Positions 35,830 to 44,524 are shown, numbered from the stretch's first letter. The stretch: 64,000 nucleotides of DNA from Candidatus Methanogranum gryphiswaldense (GCA_019262145.1 CP076745.1:55093-119092), one strand, 5' to 3'. Made by a program: numbers and translations. The notes: generated from the sequence alone by a model not told the origin.

Positions 35830-36763
35830 GGATTTTGTTAATGAAGCTGTCGAGGACATAAGGTCCAAAGTCAAGGGGAAAGCAATAATAGCATGCTCCG
35901 GCGGAGTGGACAGCATGGTTGCGGCAGCGCTCACCAGTAAAGCGATCGGTGACAGGCTTCTCGCGGTGTATGTGGATAATGGCCTCATGAGGAAAGGCGA
36001 AACCGATGAGGTTCGTGCTATGATGGAAGATATGGGCATGAATTATACGGTCGCAGATGCAGGGGAGCAATTTCTTTCTGCGTTAAAAGGCATTACAGAT
36101 CCTGAGCAAAAGAGAAAGATAATCGGTGAGAAATTCATAAGGGTGTTCGAGGTTGAAGCCAAGTCATTCGGTGCTGAATTCTTAGTTCAAGGTACAATTG
36201 CACCAGATTGGATAGAATCGGGTGATGGTGTAAGGGATACAATAAAATCGCATCATAATGTCGGGGGGCTTCCCAAAGACATGGGTATGAAACTAGTGGA
36301 GCCTTTGAGGGACCTTTATAAGGATGAGGTAAGGGATGTTGCAAGATTCCTAGGTGTAAAAGCATCCGAGAGACAACCGTTCCCAGGACCTGCGTTGGCC
36401 GTTAGATGCCTAGGTGAGGTTACACAGGAAAATGTCGAGATCGTTCGTGAGGCATGTTTCATTGTTGAGGACGAGATAAGGAAAGCGGCAGAGGCAGGCA
36501 AGATGTCTTTACCTTGGCAATATTTTGCAGTATTGTTACCTACGAGGTCTGTTGGAGTGCAGGGTGACAGAAGAGCATATGGGAAGACGATAGCTATTCG
36601 TGCTGTTACGTCAATCGATGGAATGACTGCGACATATGCTAGGATCCCACTGGACATTTTAGATGTGATGGCTACACGTATCACCAATGAAATGAAGAGC
36701 CAGGTCAATCGTGTTGTTTACGACATCACCAATAAGCCCCCGTCGACCATTGAATGGGAATGA
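35816..36763 (+). CDS. guaAB: GMP synthase ATP-pyrophosphatase subunit B
   Basis: 315-residue synthetase subunit that adenylates XMP and uses ammonia from the separate glutaminase subunit to make GMP. The PP-loop CSGGVDSMV (about residues 28-36), [24 protein letters not shown], and the C-terminal dimerisation domain with [18 protein letters not shown] are diagnostic. As in many archaea, GMP synthase is split; the glutaminase gene follows after a hairpin at 36772-36787 and its own promoter. Confidence 0.95.
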   Translation: MFGVEDFVNEAVEDIRSKVKGKAIIACSGGVDSMVAAALTSKAIGDRLLAVYVDNGLMRKGETDEVRAMMEDMGMNYTVADAGEQFLSALKGITDPEQKRKIIGEKFIRVFEVEAKSFGAEFLVQGTIAPDWIESGDGVRDTIKSHHNVGGLPKDMGMKLVEPLRDLYKDEVRDVARFLGVKASERQPFPGPALAVRCLGEVTQENVEIVREACFIVEDEIRKAAEAGKMSLPWQYFAVLLPTRSVGVQGDRRAYGKTIAIRAVTSIDGMTATYARIPLDILDVMATRITNEMKSQVNRVVYDITNKPPSTIEWE

Positions 36764-36771
36764 ATACATAA

Positions 36772-36787
36772 GCCGGGTTATCCCGGC
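36772..36787 (+). terminator. Hairpin terminator after guaA(B)
   Basis: GCCGGG-TTAT-CCCGGC, a 6-bp stem 8 bases after the stop, followed by TTTTAATTTATTT. It separates the synthetase gene from the glutaminase gene, which has its own TATA-like TTTATATTTTC at about 36893-36903. Confidence 0.65.
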
Positions 36788-36922
36788 AGATTTTAATTTA
36801 TTTCTCGTCGTTATTAATATCGTAGACTAATGGTAAATGCCGATCTTTGAATGGAGATTTGGTGGGTTTAGATCTCTGATCATTCACATCATCTTTATAT
36901 TTTCGATATTTATCTTCATACA

Positions 36923-37498
36923 ATGAAGGTATACATCGTTGATAATGGGGGTCAGTGGACTCATCGTGAGTGGCGGGTCTTAAAATACCTGAAAGTGGAG
37001 ACCAAGATCGTTCCGAATACAACGCCATTTGATGATTTAAAAGACATTGACGGTCTTGTTCTTTCTGGAGGATCCCCCAGTGTAGCTACTGATGCGGATC
37101 TTATGGGTAATAACGGCGTTTATCTCGATAGGGCCAAATATCCGATTATGGGCATATGTGCTGGGATGCAATTCTTGTCTGAACATTTTGGTGGAACACT
37201 GGGCCCAAGTAAGATACCGGAGTTCGGTCATGTAAGTCTGAAAGTGGTTTCACATTACGATCTTTTCAAAGGACTTCCAGACGAATTCAACGTTTGGGCG
37301 TCGCATAACGATGAAGTAAAAACAATTCCTGAAGGATTTGAAGTAACCGCCACATCCTCATCATGTCCTGTGGAAGGAATGCGCTGTCTCTCTCGGCCTA
37401 TTTATGGAGTACAATTCCATCCAGAAGTTGAGAATACTGAGAACGGTCCGCAGATATTCCAGAATTTTTTGAATATAATAGAGGACCACAATTATTGA
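36923..37498 (+). CDS. guaAA: GMP synthase glutaminase subunit A
   Basis: 191-residue class I glutamine amidotransferase that supplies ammonia to the synthetase subunit. GICAGMQFLSEHFGG contains the nucleophilic Cys, and GVQFHPEVENTENG carries the His-x-Glu of the triad. The N-terminal VYIVDNGGQWTHREWR is typical of the archaeal split enzyme. It ends just before a strong bidirectional hairpin. Confidence 0.95.
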   Translation: MKVYIVDNGGQWTHREWRVLKYLKVETKIVPNTTPFDDLKDIDGLVLSGGSPSVATDADLMGNNGVYLDRAKYPIMGICAGMQFLSEHFGGTLGPSKIPEFGHVSLKVVSHYDLFKGLPDEFNVWASHNDEVKTIPEGFEVTATSSSCPVEGMRCLSRPIYGVQFHPEVENTENGPQIFQNFLNIIEDHNY

Positions 37499-37533
37499 AA
37501 TAACGAGGGTGCATGATTGCACCACTCGTTATT
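37499..37533. terminator. Long bidirectional stem-loop between guaA(A) and UPF0147
   Basis: AATAACGAG pairs with CTCGTTATT and GGTGCA with TGCACC around a TGAT loop, with one bulged A: 15 base pairs. It begins at the base after the guaA(A) stop and ends 9 bases from the opposing UPF0147 stop, so it probably terminates both transcripts. Confidence 0.75.
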
Positions 37534-37542
37534 AAAAATCAT

Positions 37543-37797
37543 TCATCTAGACTGGCTAATAATTTCGAGTTGGCTCATTATGTTATAGATGAGCGTTCTG
37601 CCGTGCATCGGTATGTTGGGATCATTTGCCAGATCGTCGAGGATCGTAATGGCCCCCGTGGCACGGACATCAATGGGGTCCTTTCCCGAGAGCTTAGCTT
37701 TAGCATCGGTCGCCCCTTTTCTTATATTCCTGGGAACGGAGGTGTCCTCCGCAAGCATATCCAATGCATCAACAACTGGTTTGATCTTGTCTACCAT
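37543..37797 (-). CDS. UPF0147 family protein
   Basis: 84-residue archaeal conserved helical protein. Family features: DTSVPRNIRKGATDAKAKL and ITILDDLANDPNIPMHGRTLIYNI, which form two helix-turn repeats. Function is unknown. ATG at 37797 (MVDKI); an earlier in-frame start adds three residues. It follows a 54-residue ORF on the same strand by 10 bases. Confidence 0.85.
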   Translation of the reverse strand: MVDKIKPVVDALDMLAEDTSVPRNIRKGATDAKAKLSGKDPIDVRATGAITILDDLANDPNIPMHGRTLIYNIMSQLEIISQSR

Positions 37798-37807
37798 AAT
37801 AATCACT

Positions 37808-37972
37808 TTAGATTGATTCGAATTCTTCCTGGAGATCGCTGATTAATTGTTCTAGTACCTCTTCGAAGTTAGGGGATTTGTATTCTCTCACGCCACCAAG
37901 ATCGCTCTGAATCCTTGCGACAATGTCATTGTTCTCCTTGACCAATTCAACGTTGCACAAAATTTCTTCCAT
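37808..37972 (-). CDS. 54-residue acidic protein, unknown
   Basis: Small acidic protein with an N-terminal beta-hairpin-like half (MEEILCNVELVKENNDIVAR) and a C-terminal amphipathic helix (NFEEVLEQLISDLQEEFESI). It lies 10 bases upstream of the UPF0147 gene, so the two are likely co-transcribed. I recognise no family. The ATG at 37972 gives a compact product; an earlier in-frame start adds six residues. Confidence 0.6.
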   Translation of the reverse strand: MEEILCNVELVKENNDIVARIQSDLGGVREYKSPNFEEVLEQLISDLQEEFESI

Positions 37973-38013
37973 AATCAACACCCCGTGCAAATTATGAGTT
38001 CCGAATTGGTATC

Positions 38014-39384
38014 ATGTATATAATAATGTCTATGGGTGTTTTTGCACAACAATTAATATCCATATATGACCTACAGAGCGCGATGAGTTTGCTGGACGAT
38101 GATATTCGTAGATATTCCGTATATTATGGCATTATTTTTGCGATAGCCTCGGCAGTATTCATCATCATAGTTTGGGCAACAGGAGTCCCTTCTGATGTCA
38201 AAGATTGTTATTTCGTCTATGCAGATGCAATGATGAACGGGGTTATGCCTTATACTCCCGGAACGGGCCTTTCATGGGAATATCCGCCATTTTCTTATGT
38301 TTTCATGTTCATACCTAGAATATTTGCATCTACGGCAACCGGTTATGAAATCGGGTTTGTTATTGAAGTTATTATCTTCTTCGTTTTGGGGTTGTTAGTT
38401 ACCGGAAAAATCGCGATCAAACTAAGGCAAGGCCCCTATTTGCCGATGCTTGTGTATTCTATTCTCATGCTGGTGATGTTCGAGTTTCTTACAGATAGAT
38501 TCGATATATTCACAGCTGTAATGACTCTTTTTTCTGTGTATTTGTTCTTCTTCACAGACAAAAAATGGTTGGCATTTGTCATTTTGACGATAGCTGCTGC
38601 GACTAAACTTTATCCCGCACTATTAATTCCGCTTTTCATAATACTTCTTGGTGCAGATCGTAAATGGAAAGATGTCGCAATAGGTGGGGCCGCGGTATCG
38701 ATCACTACATTGTTGATAATGATCCCTTTCATATTGACAGGGGTAGAATATATGATGTTTTTACAATATCACACTGATCGTCCTTTAGAAGTGGAGAGTG
38801 TAGCTTCGTCAATAATCATGATAGCATCTATGCTGGGGTTAACTCAGTCATATGTTGGTTTTGATTTTGGTTCAGACAATCTATATGGTCCCTGGGCAGA
38901 TGCTATAGGGCCATACATGACCTGGATATTTGTAATAGTGGTAATTATTTTGTATTTTGTATTTGCTAGTTATGCAGTAAGAGCAAAACGTCAAAAGATA
39001 GATATTAAATTACAGCTCGTTTCTGTTTTTGGATTTATGATAATATTGTCCTTTTTCCTTTTTGGTAAGGTAATATCTGGACAATATCCAATATGGTTAA
39101 TCCCATTTGCCCTTCTCATAGTTATGGTATTTTCTAATGAGAATACTATGAAATCAAAACTTTTCCTTTGTTTTCTGGCATCAGAAGCATTTACGCAGCT
39201 CAACTTCGCGGTTAATTATGGGTTGAGAGACAAAGGCGAGGATTTTTCAGATATTGGGATAATTATTCTTTTCATTAGGAATATTTTGCTGATATTGTGT
39301 TTCTTGTTAGCGTTGTATGTCCTAAGGCGTAACATAGGGCCGATAAAGGGTGTTTTGAATGAAAAAATTTCAAGTAACATATAA
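38014..39384 (+). CDS. GT87-like polyprenyl-phosphate sugar transferase (membrane)
   Basis: About 456-residue protein with some ten transmembrane helices. The first outer loop carries the catalytic-type pattern KDCYFVYADAMMNGVMPYTP followed by WEYPPFSYVFMF, as in GT87/ArnT-like GT-C enzymes that use lipid-linked sugars. ATKLYPALLIPLF is another family signature. Acceptor and donor are unknown; S-layer or lipid glycosylation is plausible. The start may be 38014 or an ATG four or six codons later. Confidence 0.75.
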   Translation: MYIIMSMGVFAQQLISIYDLQSAMSLLDDDIRRYSVYYGIIFAIASAVFIIIVWATGVPSDVKDCYFVYADAMMNGVMPYTPGTGLSWEYPPFSYVFMFIPRIFASTATGYEIGFVIEVIIFFVLGLLVTGKIAIKLRQGPYLPMLVYSILMLVMFEFLTDRFDIFTAVMTLFSVYLFFFTDKKWLAFVILTIAAATKLYPALLIPLFIILLGADRKWKDVAIGGAAVSITTLLIMIPFILTGVEYMMFLQYHTDRPLEVESVASSIIMIASMLGLTQSYVGFDFGSDNLYGPWADAIGPYMTWIFVIVVIILYFVFASYAVRAKRQKIDIKLQLVSVFGFMIILSFFLFGKVISGQYPIWLIPFALLIVMVFSNENTMKSKLFLCFLASEAFTQLNFAVNYGLRDKGEDFSDIGIIILFIRNILLILCFLLALYVLRRNIGPIKGVLNEKISSNI

Positions 39385-39511
39385 TTTGGACCGTAACCTT
39401 TATAATAACAATCCATTTTAGGGACAGTATTCAGTTGTTGCCGTCCAGTGGTAACGAAAGAGTGAAAAAGTATTCCGCATATCATTGCTGGATACTAAAG
39501 GAAGGAGAAAG

Positions 39512-39733
39512 ATGAACGCAAGCAACAAGGCAGAAGAGTTCCAGGGTACCATTGAGTCCAAAGTAAGCGGCCTTGGCAAGGGAAAGTACGGAAGAATCCT
39601 AAAGATGGCCCGCACCCCCACCAAGGAAGAGTACAAGAAGACGTGCTACATAGCAGCGATCGGTATGTTGATTCTTGGGGCGGCAGGGTTTGCGATCTTC
39701 TGGATTATGACATACCTTCCAGATTACTTCTAA
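39512..39733 (+). CDS. secE: Protein translocase subunit SecE (Sec61 gamma)
   Basis: 73-residue Sec61-gamma/SecE, the single-helix clamp of the SecYEG channel. An amphipathic cytosolic helix (about 30-45, RTPTKEEYKKTC) precedes the transmembrane helix (about 47-69, AAIGMLILGAAGFAIFWI). The ATG at 39512 follows a GGAGA site; upstream in-frame codons are unlikely. It heads the conserved secE-spt5-rpl11 group. Confidence 0.92.
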   Translation: MNASNKAEEFQGTIESKVSGLGKGKYGRILKMARTPTKEEYKKTCYIAAIGMLILGAAGFAIFWIMTYLPDYF

Positions 39734-39750
39734 ATGGGGCGCGATGAAAC

Positions 39751-40569
39751 ATGTCAGACAATGTAATGAGATCCCCGATTATGACCGGGGAGGACGGTCA
39801 GAAAGATGTTCGTGCCGGGGGAACGGTTTTTTGGAAATTCCAACTAAGCACGGATTCATCAGAGGCACTCCTTGATTTCGATATCATAACAGGGCCTGAT
39901 TCAGATAGTGCTCCCGAGTGGAATGTTACACTCTATGATTCCACAAACGAGGAATTGTGGAGTAATTATCGTAGTAAGAGGGAGGCCGACATAGGTCTTC
40001 CAGGGAACAAGGCCAAGATGTTAAAACTCGAGGTCATATGTCCCAAAGGTGCAAGGTACGGGGACAGGGTCGAAGTTGCGATCAGATGTGGTTCTTCGTC
40101 CCTTGTCTTTAAGGCCGTGGCTAAACAATCAATCATGGTACTTAAGACCCAAATCGATCAGGAGAAAAGTGTAGCAGACAGTCTCGTGTCCAAAGCGAAT
40201 ATTGGAGAGAAAGACATATACGCTATCTTTGCTCCTGCCGGTTTGAGAGGATACATTTTCGTAGAGGGAATGAATACCGACCGTCTTCGTGAGAAGACAA
40301 GGGACATCAAGAAAGCACGTTCCTTCGTCGACGGAGAGACAAGTCTCGAAGAGATCAGTCACTACTTGGTGCCTGTTTCCGCCGTCGTTGGAATTGTTGA
40401 AGGAGACCTTGTTGAATTGGTCAGCGGACCGTTCAAGGGAGAGATCGCGAGAGTACAGCAGATCGATCAGAGCAAAGAGGAGATCACAGTTGAACTCGTC
40501 GAAGCTATGGTTCCGATCCCGGTTACCGTCAAGGGTGACAGTGTAAGAGTAATTGAAAAGGAGAAATGA
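39751..40569 (+). CDS. spt5: Transcription elongation factor Spt5 with N-terminal extension
   Basis: 272-residue Spt5/NusG, which binds RNA polymerase with Spt4 to raise processivity. The NGN domain begins near residue 127 (SIMVLKTQIDQEKSVADSL) and runs to about 210. The KOW domain follows, with EGDLVELVSGPFKGEIARV. Archaeal Spt5 is usually about 145-160 residues; here an extra 125-residue N-terminal domain is present. It is rich in beta-strand patterns (GGTVFWKFQLST, APEWNVTLYDST, DRVEVAIRCG), suggesting an immunoglobulin-like sandwich. Gene order (secE before, rpl11 after) confirms identity. Confidence 0.93.
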   Translation: MSDNVMRSPIMTGEDGQKDVRAGGTVFWKFQLSTDSSEALLDFDIITGPDSDSAPEWNVTLYDSTNEELWSNYRSKREADIGLPGNKAKMLKLEVICPKGARYGDRVEVAIRCGSSSLVFKAVAKQSIMVLKTQIDQEKSVADSLVSKANIGEKDIYAIFAPAGLRGYIFVEGMNTDRLREKTRDIKKARSFVDGETSLEEISHYLVPVSAVVGIVEGDLVELVSGPFKGEIARVQQIDQSKEEITVELVEAMVPIPVTVKGDSVRVIEKEK

Positions 40570-40572
40570 ACA

Positions 40573-41049
40573 ATGGTAGATACTGTTGAGGCATTGGTAG
40601 ATGGAGGCAGGGCCTCCGCAGGTCCACCCCTCGGTCCGGCACTCGGACCTAAAGGAGTGAACATCGGTCAGGTTATTGCAAAAATAAATGAGAAGACGAA
40701 AGCCTTCGAAGGAATGAAAGTTCCTGTAAAGATCCTGATTAATGGCGACAAGACATTTGAGATAAAGGTAGGAACGCCTCCCATGTCGGCTCTTGTAAAG
40801 TCTGAGCTCGGACTCCAGAGTGGGTCCAGCAATGCAAAGACAACAAAAGTCGCAAACATGACATTGGAGCAGGCGATCAAGATCGCTAACATGAAGCAAG
40901 ATAACCTTTTGGGGGCTACCCTAGGGGCTCGTGTTTGCGAGGTCGCTGGAAACTGTGTCTCTGTCGGAGTTACCATCGATGGAAAGGACCCTAAAGTCTT
41001 CCAAAAAGATGTCAAGGCCGGCGTATACGACGCAAAACTGTCTAAATAA
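40573..41049 (+). CDS. rpl11: Ribosomal protein L11
   Basis: 158-residue L11 of the GTPase-associated centre. The N-terminal domain has ASAGPPLGPALGPKGVN with the conserved glycine/proline loop, and the C-terminal RNA-binding domain follows (about 70-145). The tail extends to 158, as in archaeal L11. It begins 3 bases after spt5 and is followed by a hairpin, not by rpl1 as in most archaea. Confidence 0.96.
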   Translation: MVDTVEALVDGGRASAGPPLGPALGPKGVNIGQVIAKINEKTKAFEGMKVPVKILINGDKTFEIKVGTPPMSALVKSELGLQSGSSNAKTTKVANMTLEQAIKIANMKQDNLLGATLGARVCEVAGNCVSVGVTIDGKDPKVFQKDVKAGVYDAKLSK

Positions 41050-41058
41050 ACATTCAGC

Positions 41059-41075
41059 GAGGGGGTTACCCCCTC
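41059..41075 (+). terminator. Hairpin terminator after rpl11
   Basis: GAGGGGG-TTA-CCCCCTC, a perfect 7-bp stem 9 bases after the stop, with T-rich DNA further on. It ends the secE-spt5-rpl11 transcript ahead of two opposing genes. Confidence 0.65.
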
Positions 41076-41113
41076 ATTCACTGAAACACATGGGGTCTTC
41101 GCAAATCCCATTT

Positions 41114-41863
41114 TTATTTTTTTCCCTTTATGATTTCATTAGTTCTATCCCGGCGTAGATATTTTCCATTATATCCAGGTGTAGTCAATTTGTCCCATTT
41201 TTTCCCTGCAGCCTTCATGAAATCGTCAAGATCCATAGAGTCAACAATGTCGTTTATAGTATGATACCTTAGTATTATCCAGGCAATGATCTCTAAGACC
41301 ACCGCACCAATAAAGTCACTTACAATAAGGTCCTTTAAGGTGTCTAGGACAGAATAAGACATGAAAGCATTTCCAAAAATATTGTCAATGACCCATTCTT
41401 GTATTTCCCAAACATTACCAAAACCCCAGGCCATCAAGAAGGTGAGTATCAGTATGGTCTTGGTAGAACCAAGGGAAATGCGAGTAGTGTAATTGGAAAT
41501 GATCAGTAGCGCTACAAATATGATTAGACCGACCACCAATGAAGAATATGAATGCGCTATGATGTCCCAGTATTCAAAAGATTGATAGAAACCGAAGAAT
41601 AAGGAAGCCGAGTGAAGCATCGGTACAGTTGTTATCATTATCATAAACCAATAAGGGGAATGGAACTTTCTCATAACACGTAAAAGAGGCAATATTGTTA
41701 CAATGATCGCAGAAACAATCTCTGTCATCATAACATATGATCCGGAGAAGTACGCAGGAGAATATTCATAGCGGGCAAGTATGGCCAGCGTTACAAATAT
41801 AAACGGAAACAGGATAAGACAAAAAATATCAATTTTTCTTTCTATGGGAGTATAGTGACTCAT
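41114..41863 (-). CDS. Membrane protein resembling DUF2238/YjdF
   Basis: 249-residue membrane protein with about six to seven helices. DIIAHSYSSLVVG, the WEIQEWVID helix and DTLKDLIVSDFIGAVV match the pattern of DUF2238 (YjdF) proteins: conserved Asp-x-x-x-His, Trp-Glu and Asp-Thr-x-x-Asp residues in membrane segments. A basic cytoplasmic C-terminus follows. Function unknown. The start overlaps the stop of the upstream membrane gene by 4 bases, so the two form an operon lying against the ribosomal genes. Confidence 0.72.
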   Translation of the reverse strand: MSHYTPIERKIDIFCLILFPFIFVTLAILARYEYSPAYFSGSYVMMTEIVSAIIVTILPLLRVMRKFHSPYWFMIMITTVPMLHSASLFFGFYQSFEYWDIIAHSYSSLVVGLIIFVALLIISNYTTRISLGSTKTILILTFLMAWGFGNVWEIQEWVIDNIFGNAFMSYSVLDTLKDLIVSDFIGAVVLEIIAWIILRYHTINDIVDSMDLDDFMKAAGKKWDKLTTPGYNGKYLRRDRTNEIIKGKK

Positions 41864-42456
41864 AGGTCATTCTCCATTACTGTTTCGGCGGTAATAAGTT
41901 TGATTTTTTTGTTTATCATTATGTAATTTGCTATTAATACTATTAATAAACACATCATCAAAATAGTAAAAGATTGGGCATTCAAGTAATAGTTCATGGT
42001 CATTAATTTTTCTGATGTTTGGTTCGAGGTGTCGATTCTGAGTAGGAAGAATACTGCATATACAATATTTACACAAAGCGTAGAGAAAATGGTAAACACG
42101 GAAAATAGCAGCCGGTCCAAATTCACACCGTTGTAACCTATCAATATGATTATGATCCCCATTCCAGCTATCACAAAGGAAGGTGCGGACAGTATGAAAT
42201 CTATCCAATCTAAATCAGTATAATGCATATGTCCCAAGAATATTCCAGACGCATCTATCAATAGTCCTGCACACATCAACCAGCACAGCCAAGTTTTAAT
42301 GCCTTGGCGATTTTTAGAGGATACTAGTACATAAATCATTATAAAGAGCGAAATAATGGCTGGAGCCAACAGGTTTTCTTTAAGAAAAACAATGCCTATT
42401 AAGAGTGAGAAGATGGTGATTAAAAATGTCGATTCATAGATAATTTTTCTTCTCAT
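41860..42456 (-). CDS. Six-helix membrane protein, partner of the DUF2238-like gene
   Basis: 198-residue protein with about six predicted helices. Helix 3 bears LLIDASGIFLGHMHY and is followed by a DLDWIDFILS loop, hinting at a polar site (Asp, His) in the membrane. I recognise no family. It is first of a two-gene operon and is transcribed against rpl1, whose promoter lies just upstream. Confidence 0.68.
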   Translation of the reverse strand: MRRKIIYESTFLITIFSLLIGIVFLKENLLAPAIISLFIMIYVLVSSKNRQGIKTWLCWLMCAGLLIDASGIFLGHMHYTDLDWIDFILSAPSFVIAGMGIIIILIGYNGVNLDRLLFSVFTIFSTLCVNIVYAVFFLLRIDTSNQTSEKLMTMNYYLNAQSFTILMMCLLIVLIANYIMINKKIKLITAETVMENDL

Positions 42457-42534
42457 TCATTAATTGATGTTTGTTTTTGTTATATAGGTTTGTACCGGGG
42501 TAAGGTGTGGGCCGATAATTAACCATACTTAAAC

Positions 42535-42542
42535 TTTATATA
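42535..42542 (+). promoter_or_regulatory. TATA element for rpl1-rpl10-rpl12
   Basis: TTTATATA about 75 bases ahead of the rpl1 TTG start, predicting a leader of about 50 bases. Such a leader could carry an L1 autoregulatory site, known in other archaea; I do not see a convincing motif. Confidence 0.5.
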
Positions 42543-42616
42543 CTACACCTATTTTATGAGTATTGCTTGTAGGAGAGTTCACATTGGACTCGTTTGCACT
42601 ACGAGGAGGAATTGTA

Positions 42617-43255
42617 TTGGCAGAAAAACCAACCGTAATAGCCGTGCAGAAGGCACTTCAGAGTGCAAAGAAGCGCAATTTTACAGAGACGGTTGAGTTG
42701 GCTATCAATCTCGTAGATGTTGATTTGTCCATTCCAAAGAACCGTATCCAGGAAGATATCATACTTCCTAACGGTCGCGGAAAACAGATCAGGGTCTGCG
42801 TGATTGGTGGTGGCGAATTAGCCTTGAAAGCCAAAGACGTTGCCGATCGTGTGATCACTCCCGAGGAATTGGGAGCGTTCGCAGATGACAAGAAACAGGC
42901 AAAGAAGATCGCGAATCAGACTGATTATTTCATCGCCGAGGCCCCTTTGATGGCCCAGGTCGGTAAAAGACTCGGTACGGTTTTAGGTCCTCGCGGAAAG
43001 ATGCCAAAGCCCATACCGCCGGGAACAGATCCCGCTGCAATGGTTGATGGTCTCCGCAAGTCTGTTACCGTCAGAACGAAAGACAGGAAAACTTTCCACG
43101 TGCCCGTTGGAACAGTTGATATGGATGCAGAGAAGATTGCCGATAATATCGACATGATTTTGAAGCGTGTCGCACTCCGTTTGGAGAAAGGTGACGCTAA
43201 TATTCAGTCTGCGTACGTAAAGACCTCTATGGGACCGTCAGAGAGGATCATGTAA
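42617..43255 (+). CDS. rpl1: Ribosomal protein L1
   Basis: 212-residue L1, which forms the L1 stalk and in archaea often represses its own mRNA. LGPRGKMPKPIPPGTDP and the second-domain hinge are present. The start is TTG at 42617, set by the strong GAGGAGG site 7 bases upstream; an earlier in-frame start would add 18 residues with no family match, and 212 is the usual archaeal length. It has its own promoter because rpl11 is cut off by the two membrane genes. Confidence 0.94.
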   Translation: MAEKPTVIAVQKALQSAKKRNFTETVELAINLVDVDLSIPKNRIQEDIILPNGRGKQIRVCVIGGGELALKAKDVADRVITPEELGAFADDKKQAKKIANQTDYFIAEAPLMAQVGKRLGTVLGPRGKMPKPIPPGTDPAAMVDGLRKSVTVRTKDRKTFHVPVGTVDMDAEKIADNIDMILKRVALRLEKGDANIQSAYVKTSMGPSERIM

Positions 43256-43266
43256 GGAGGTCTAAT

Positions 43267-44124
43267 ATGGCACACGTCGCAGCTTGGAAGAAGGACATCG
43301 TCAATGAACTGGTTCAGGATATGTTGGAGAACCCTGTTGTCGCAATTGTCGATTTACACGGTATTCCAGGACAGCAGATTCAGTCTATGAGGGCTGGACT
43401 TCGTGCTCATGCTAAACTCAAGATGACCAAGAACAATCTTATGATCTTGGCAATCGATGAGGCTGCAAAGCAGAAGCCCGGAATTGAAGGACTGAAAGCA
43501 GCGGTCCATGGACAGTGCGCCATCGTTGCAACGGATATCGATCCGTTCAAGCTTTTCAAAAAGCTTAAGGCCACGATGACGCCAGCGCCGGCGAAACCTG
43601 GAGATATCGCACCACACGACATCACAGTTTTCAAAGGACCCACCCCGTTCGGACCCGGACCCATTATCGGTGAACTTCAGAAGTTAGGCCTTCCTGCAGC
43701 AATCGATGCAGGAAAGATAGCAATCAAAAAGGATACCACACTCGTGAAGGCCGGACAACCGGTCCCTGCGAATGTTGCAGCAATGCTTCCAAAGTTAGAT
43801 ATTCTTCCCATGATCGTTGGAATGGACCTCAGGGTCGCCTACGAGGATGGGGTAGTCTATGACAAAGATGTATTGAACATTCCCGATGATTACTACAAGA
43901 CAATGTTCGCTACGGCCGTGTATAACGCTCGCGCGCTGGCAGTCGAGATCGCGTTCCCCACAAAGGAGACGATCACATTGCTCGTTGCAAAGGCGTTCAG
44001 GGAGACAATGGCTCTCTCGATAACGGCCGCGATACCGACCAAAGAGAACATAGAGATCCTTATTGCAAAGGCGGACGCACAGATGTTAGCATTAGCATCC
44101 GCGTCTGGTGTTCAGATAAAATAA
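43267..44124 (+). CDS. rpl10: Ribosomal protein L10 (P0), short C-terminus
   Basis: 285-residue stalk base protein P0. The N-terminal rRNA-binding domain (MAHVAAWKKDIVNEL... to about 105), the insertion domain (about 106-180, AIDAGKIAIKKDTTLV) and the helical spine that binds P1/L12 dimers (about 215-280) are recognisable. It ends SASGVQIK. Most archaeal P0 proteins are 310-350 residues and finish with an acidic linker and the conserved LFG tail that L12 also has; this tail is missing here. Confidence 0.93.
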   Translation: MAHVAAWKKDIVNELVQDMLENPVVAIVDLHGIPGQQIQSMRAGLRAHAKLKMTKNNLMILAIDEAAKQKPGIEGLKAAVHGQCAIVATDIDPFKLFKKLKATMTPAPAKPGDIAPHDITVFKGPTPFGPGPIIGELQKLGLPAAIDAGKIAIKKDTTLVKAGQPVPANVAAMLPKLDILPMIVGMDLRVAYEDGVVYDKDVLNIPDDYYKTMFATAVYNARALAVEIAFPTKETITLLVAKAFRETMALSITAAIPTKENIEILIAKADAQMLALASASGVQIK

Positions 44125-44138
44125 AGGAGATGACATAA

Positions 44139-44447
44139 ATGGAGTACATTTACAGCGCAATGGTGCTTTACTCTGCAGGCAAAGAGATCACAGAGCATTC
44201 AGTTACAGCAGTTCTTGCTGCAGCTGGTGTTAGTGTCGATGCAGCAAAGGTCAAAGCATTGATCGCTTCACTCGACGGCGTAAACATAAAAGAGGCCATC
44301 GCAAATGCCTCTGTCGCCGCCGCACCCGCAGCAGCCGCCGCACCCGCAGCAGCACATGCAGCCGCACCCGCAGCAGCAGAAGAGCCTGAGGAAGAAGCAG
44401 TCAGCGAGGAAGAAGCAGCAGCAGGTCTCAGCGCACTGTTCGGATGA
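44139..44447 (+). CDS. rpl12: Ribosomal protein L12 (P1)
   Basis: 102-residue stalk protein. The dimerisation domain (1-60, [17 protein letters not shown]) is followed by an Ala/Pro hinge (about 65-85) and an acidic tail ending [13 protein letters not shown], which recruits translation factors. Repetitive hinge codons give rise to long open frames on the other strand that are not genes. It is the last of the rpl1-rpl10-rpl12 transcript. Confidence 0.95.
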   Translation: MEYIYSAMVLYSAGKEITEHSVTAVLAAAGVSVDAAKVKALIASLDGVNIKEAIANASVAAAPAAAAAPAAAHAAAPAAAEEPEEEAVSEEEAAAGLSALFG

Positions 44448-44524
44448 ACAGGGAGTTGGTTCAGACAACACAAACCTCTTACACAATACCTTTTTATTTT
44501 GAACACAATCTACGCTTGGTCTCA

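Noticed and set aside
36798..37028. Minus-strand ORF overlapping the guaA(A) start
   Set aside because: It covers the likely guaA(A) TATA element and the first 35 codons of that gene, and its product is highly charged with no recognisable family. A shorter form starting at TTG near 36920 cannot be excluded but has no support.
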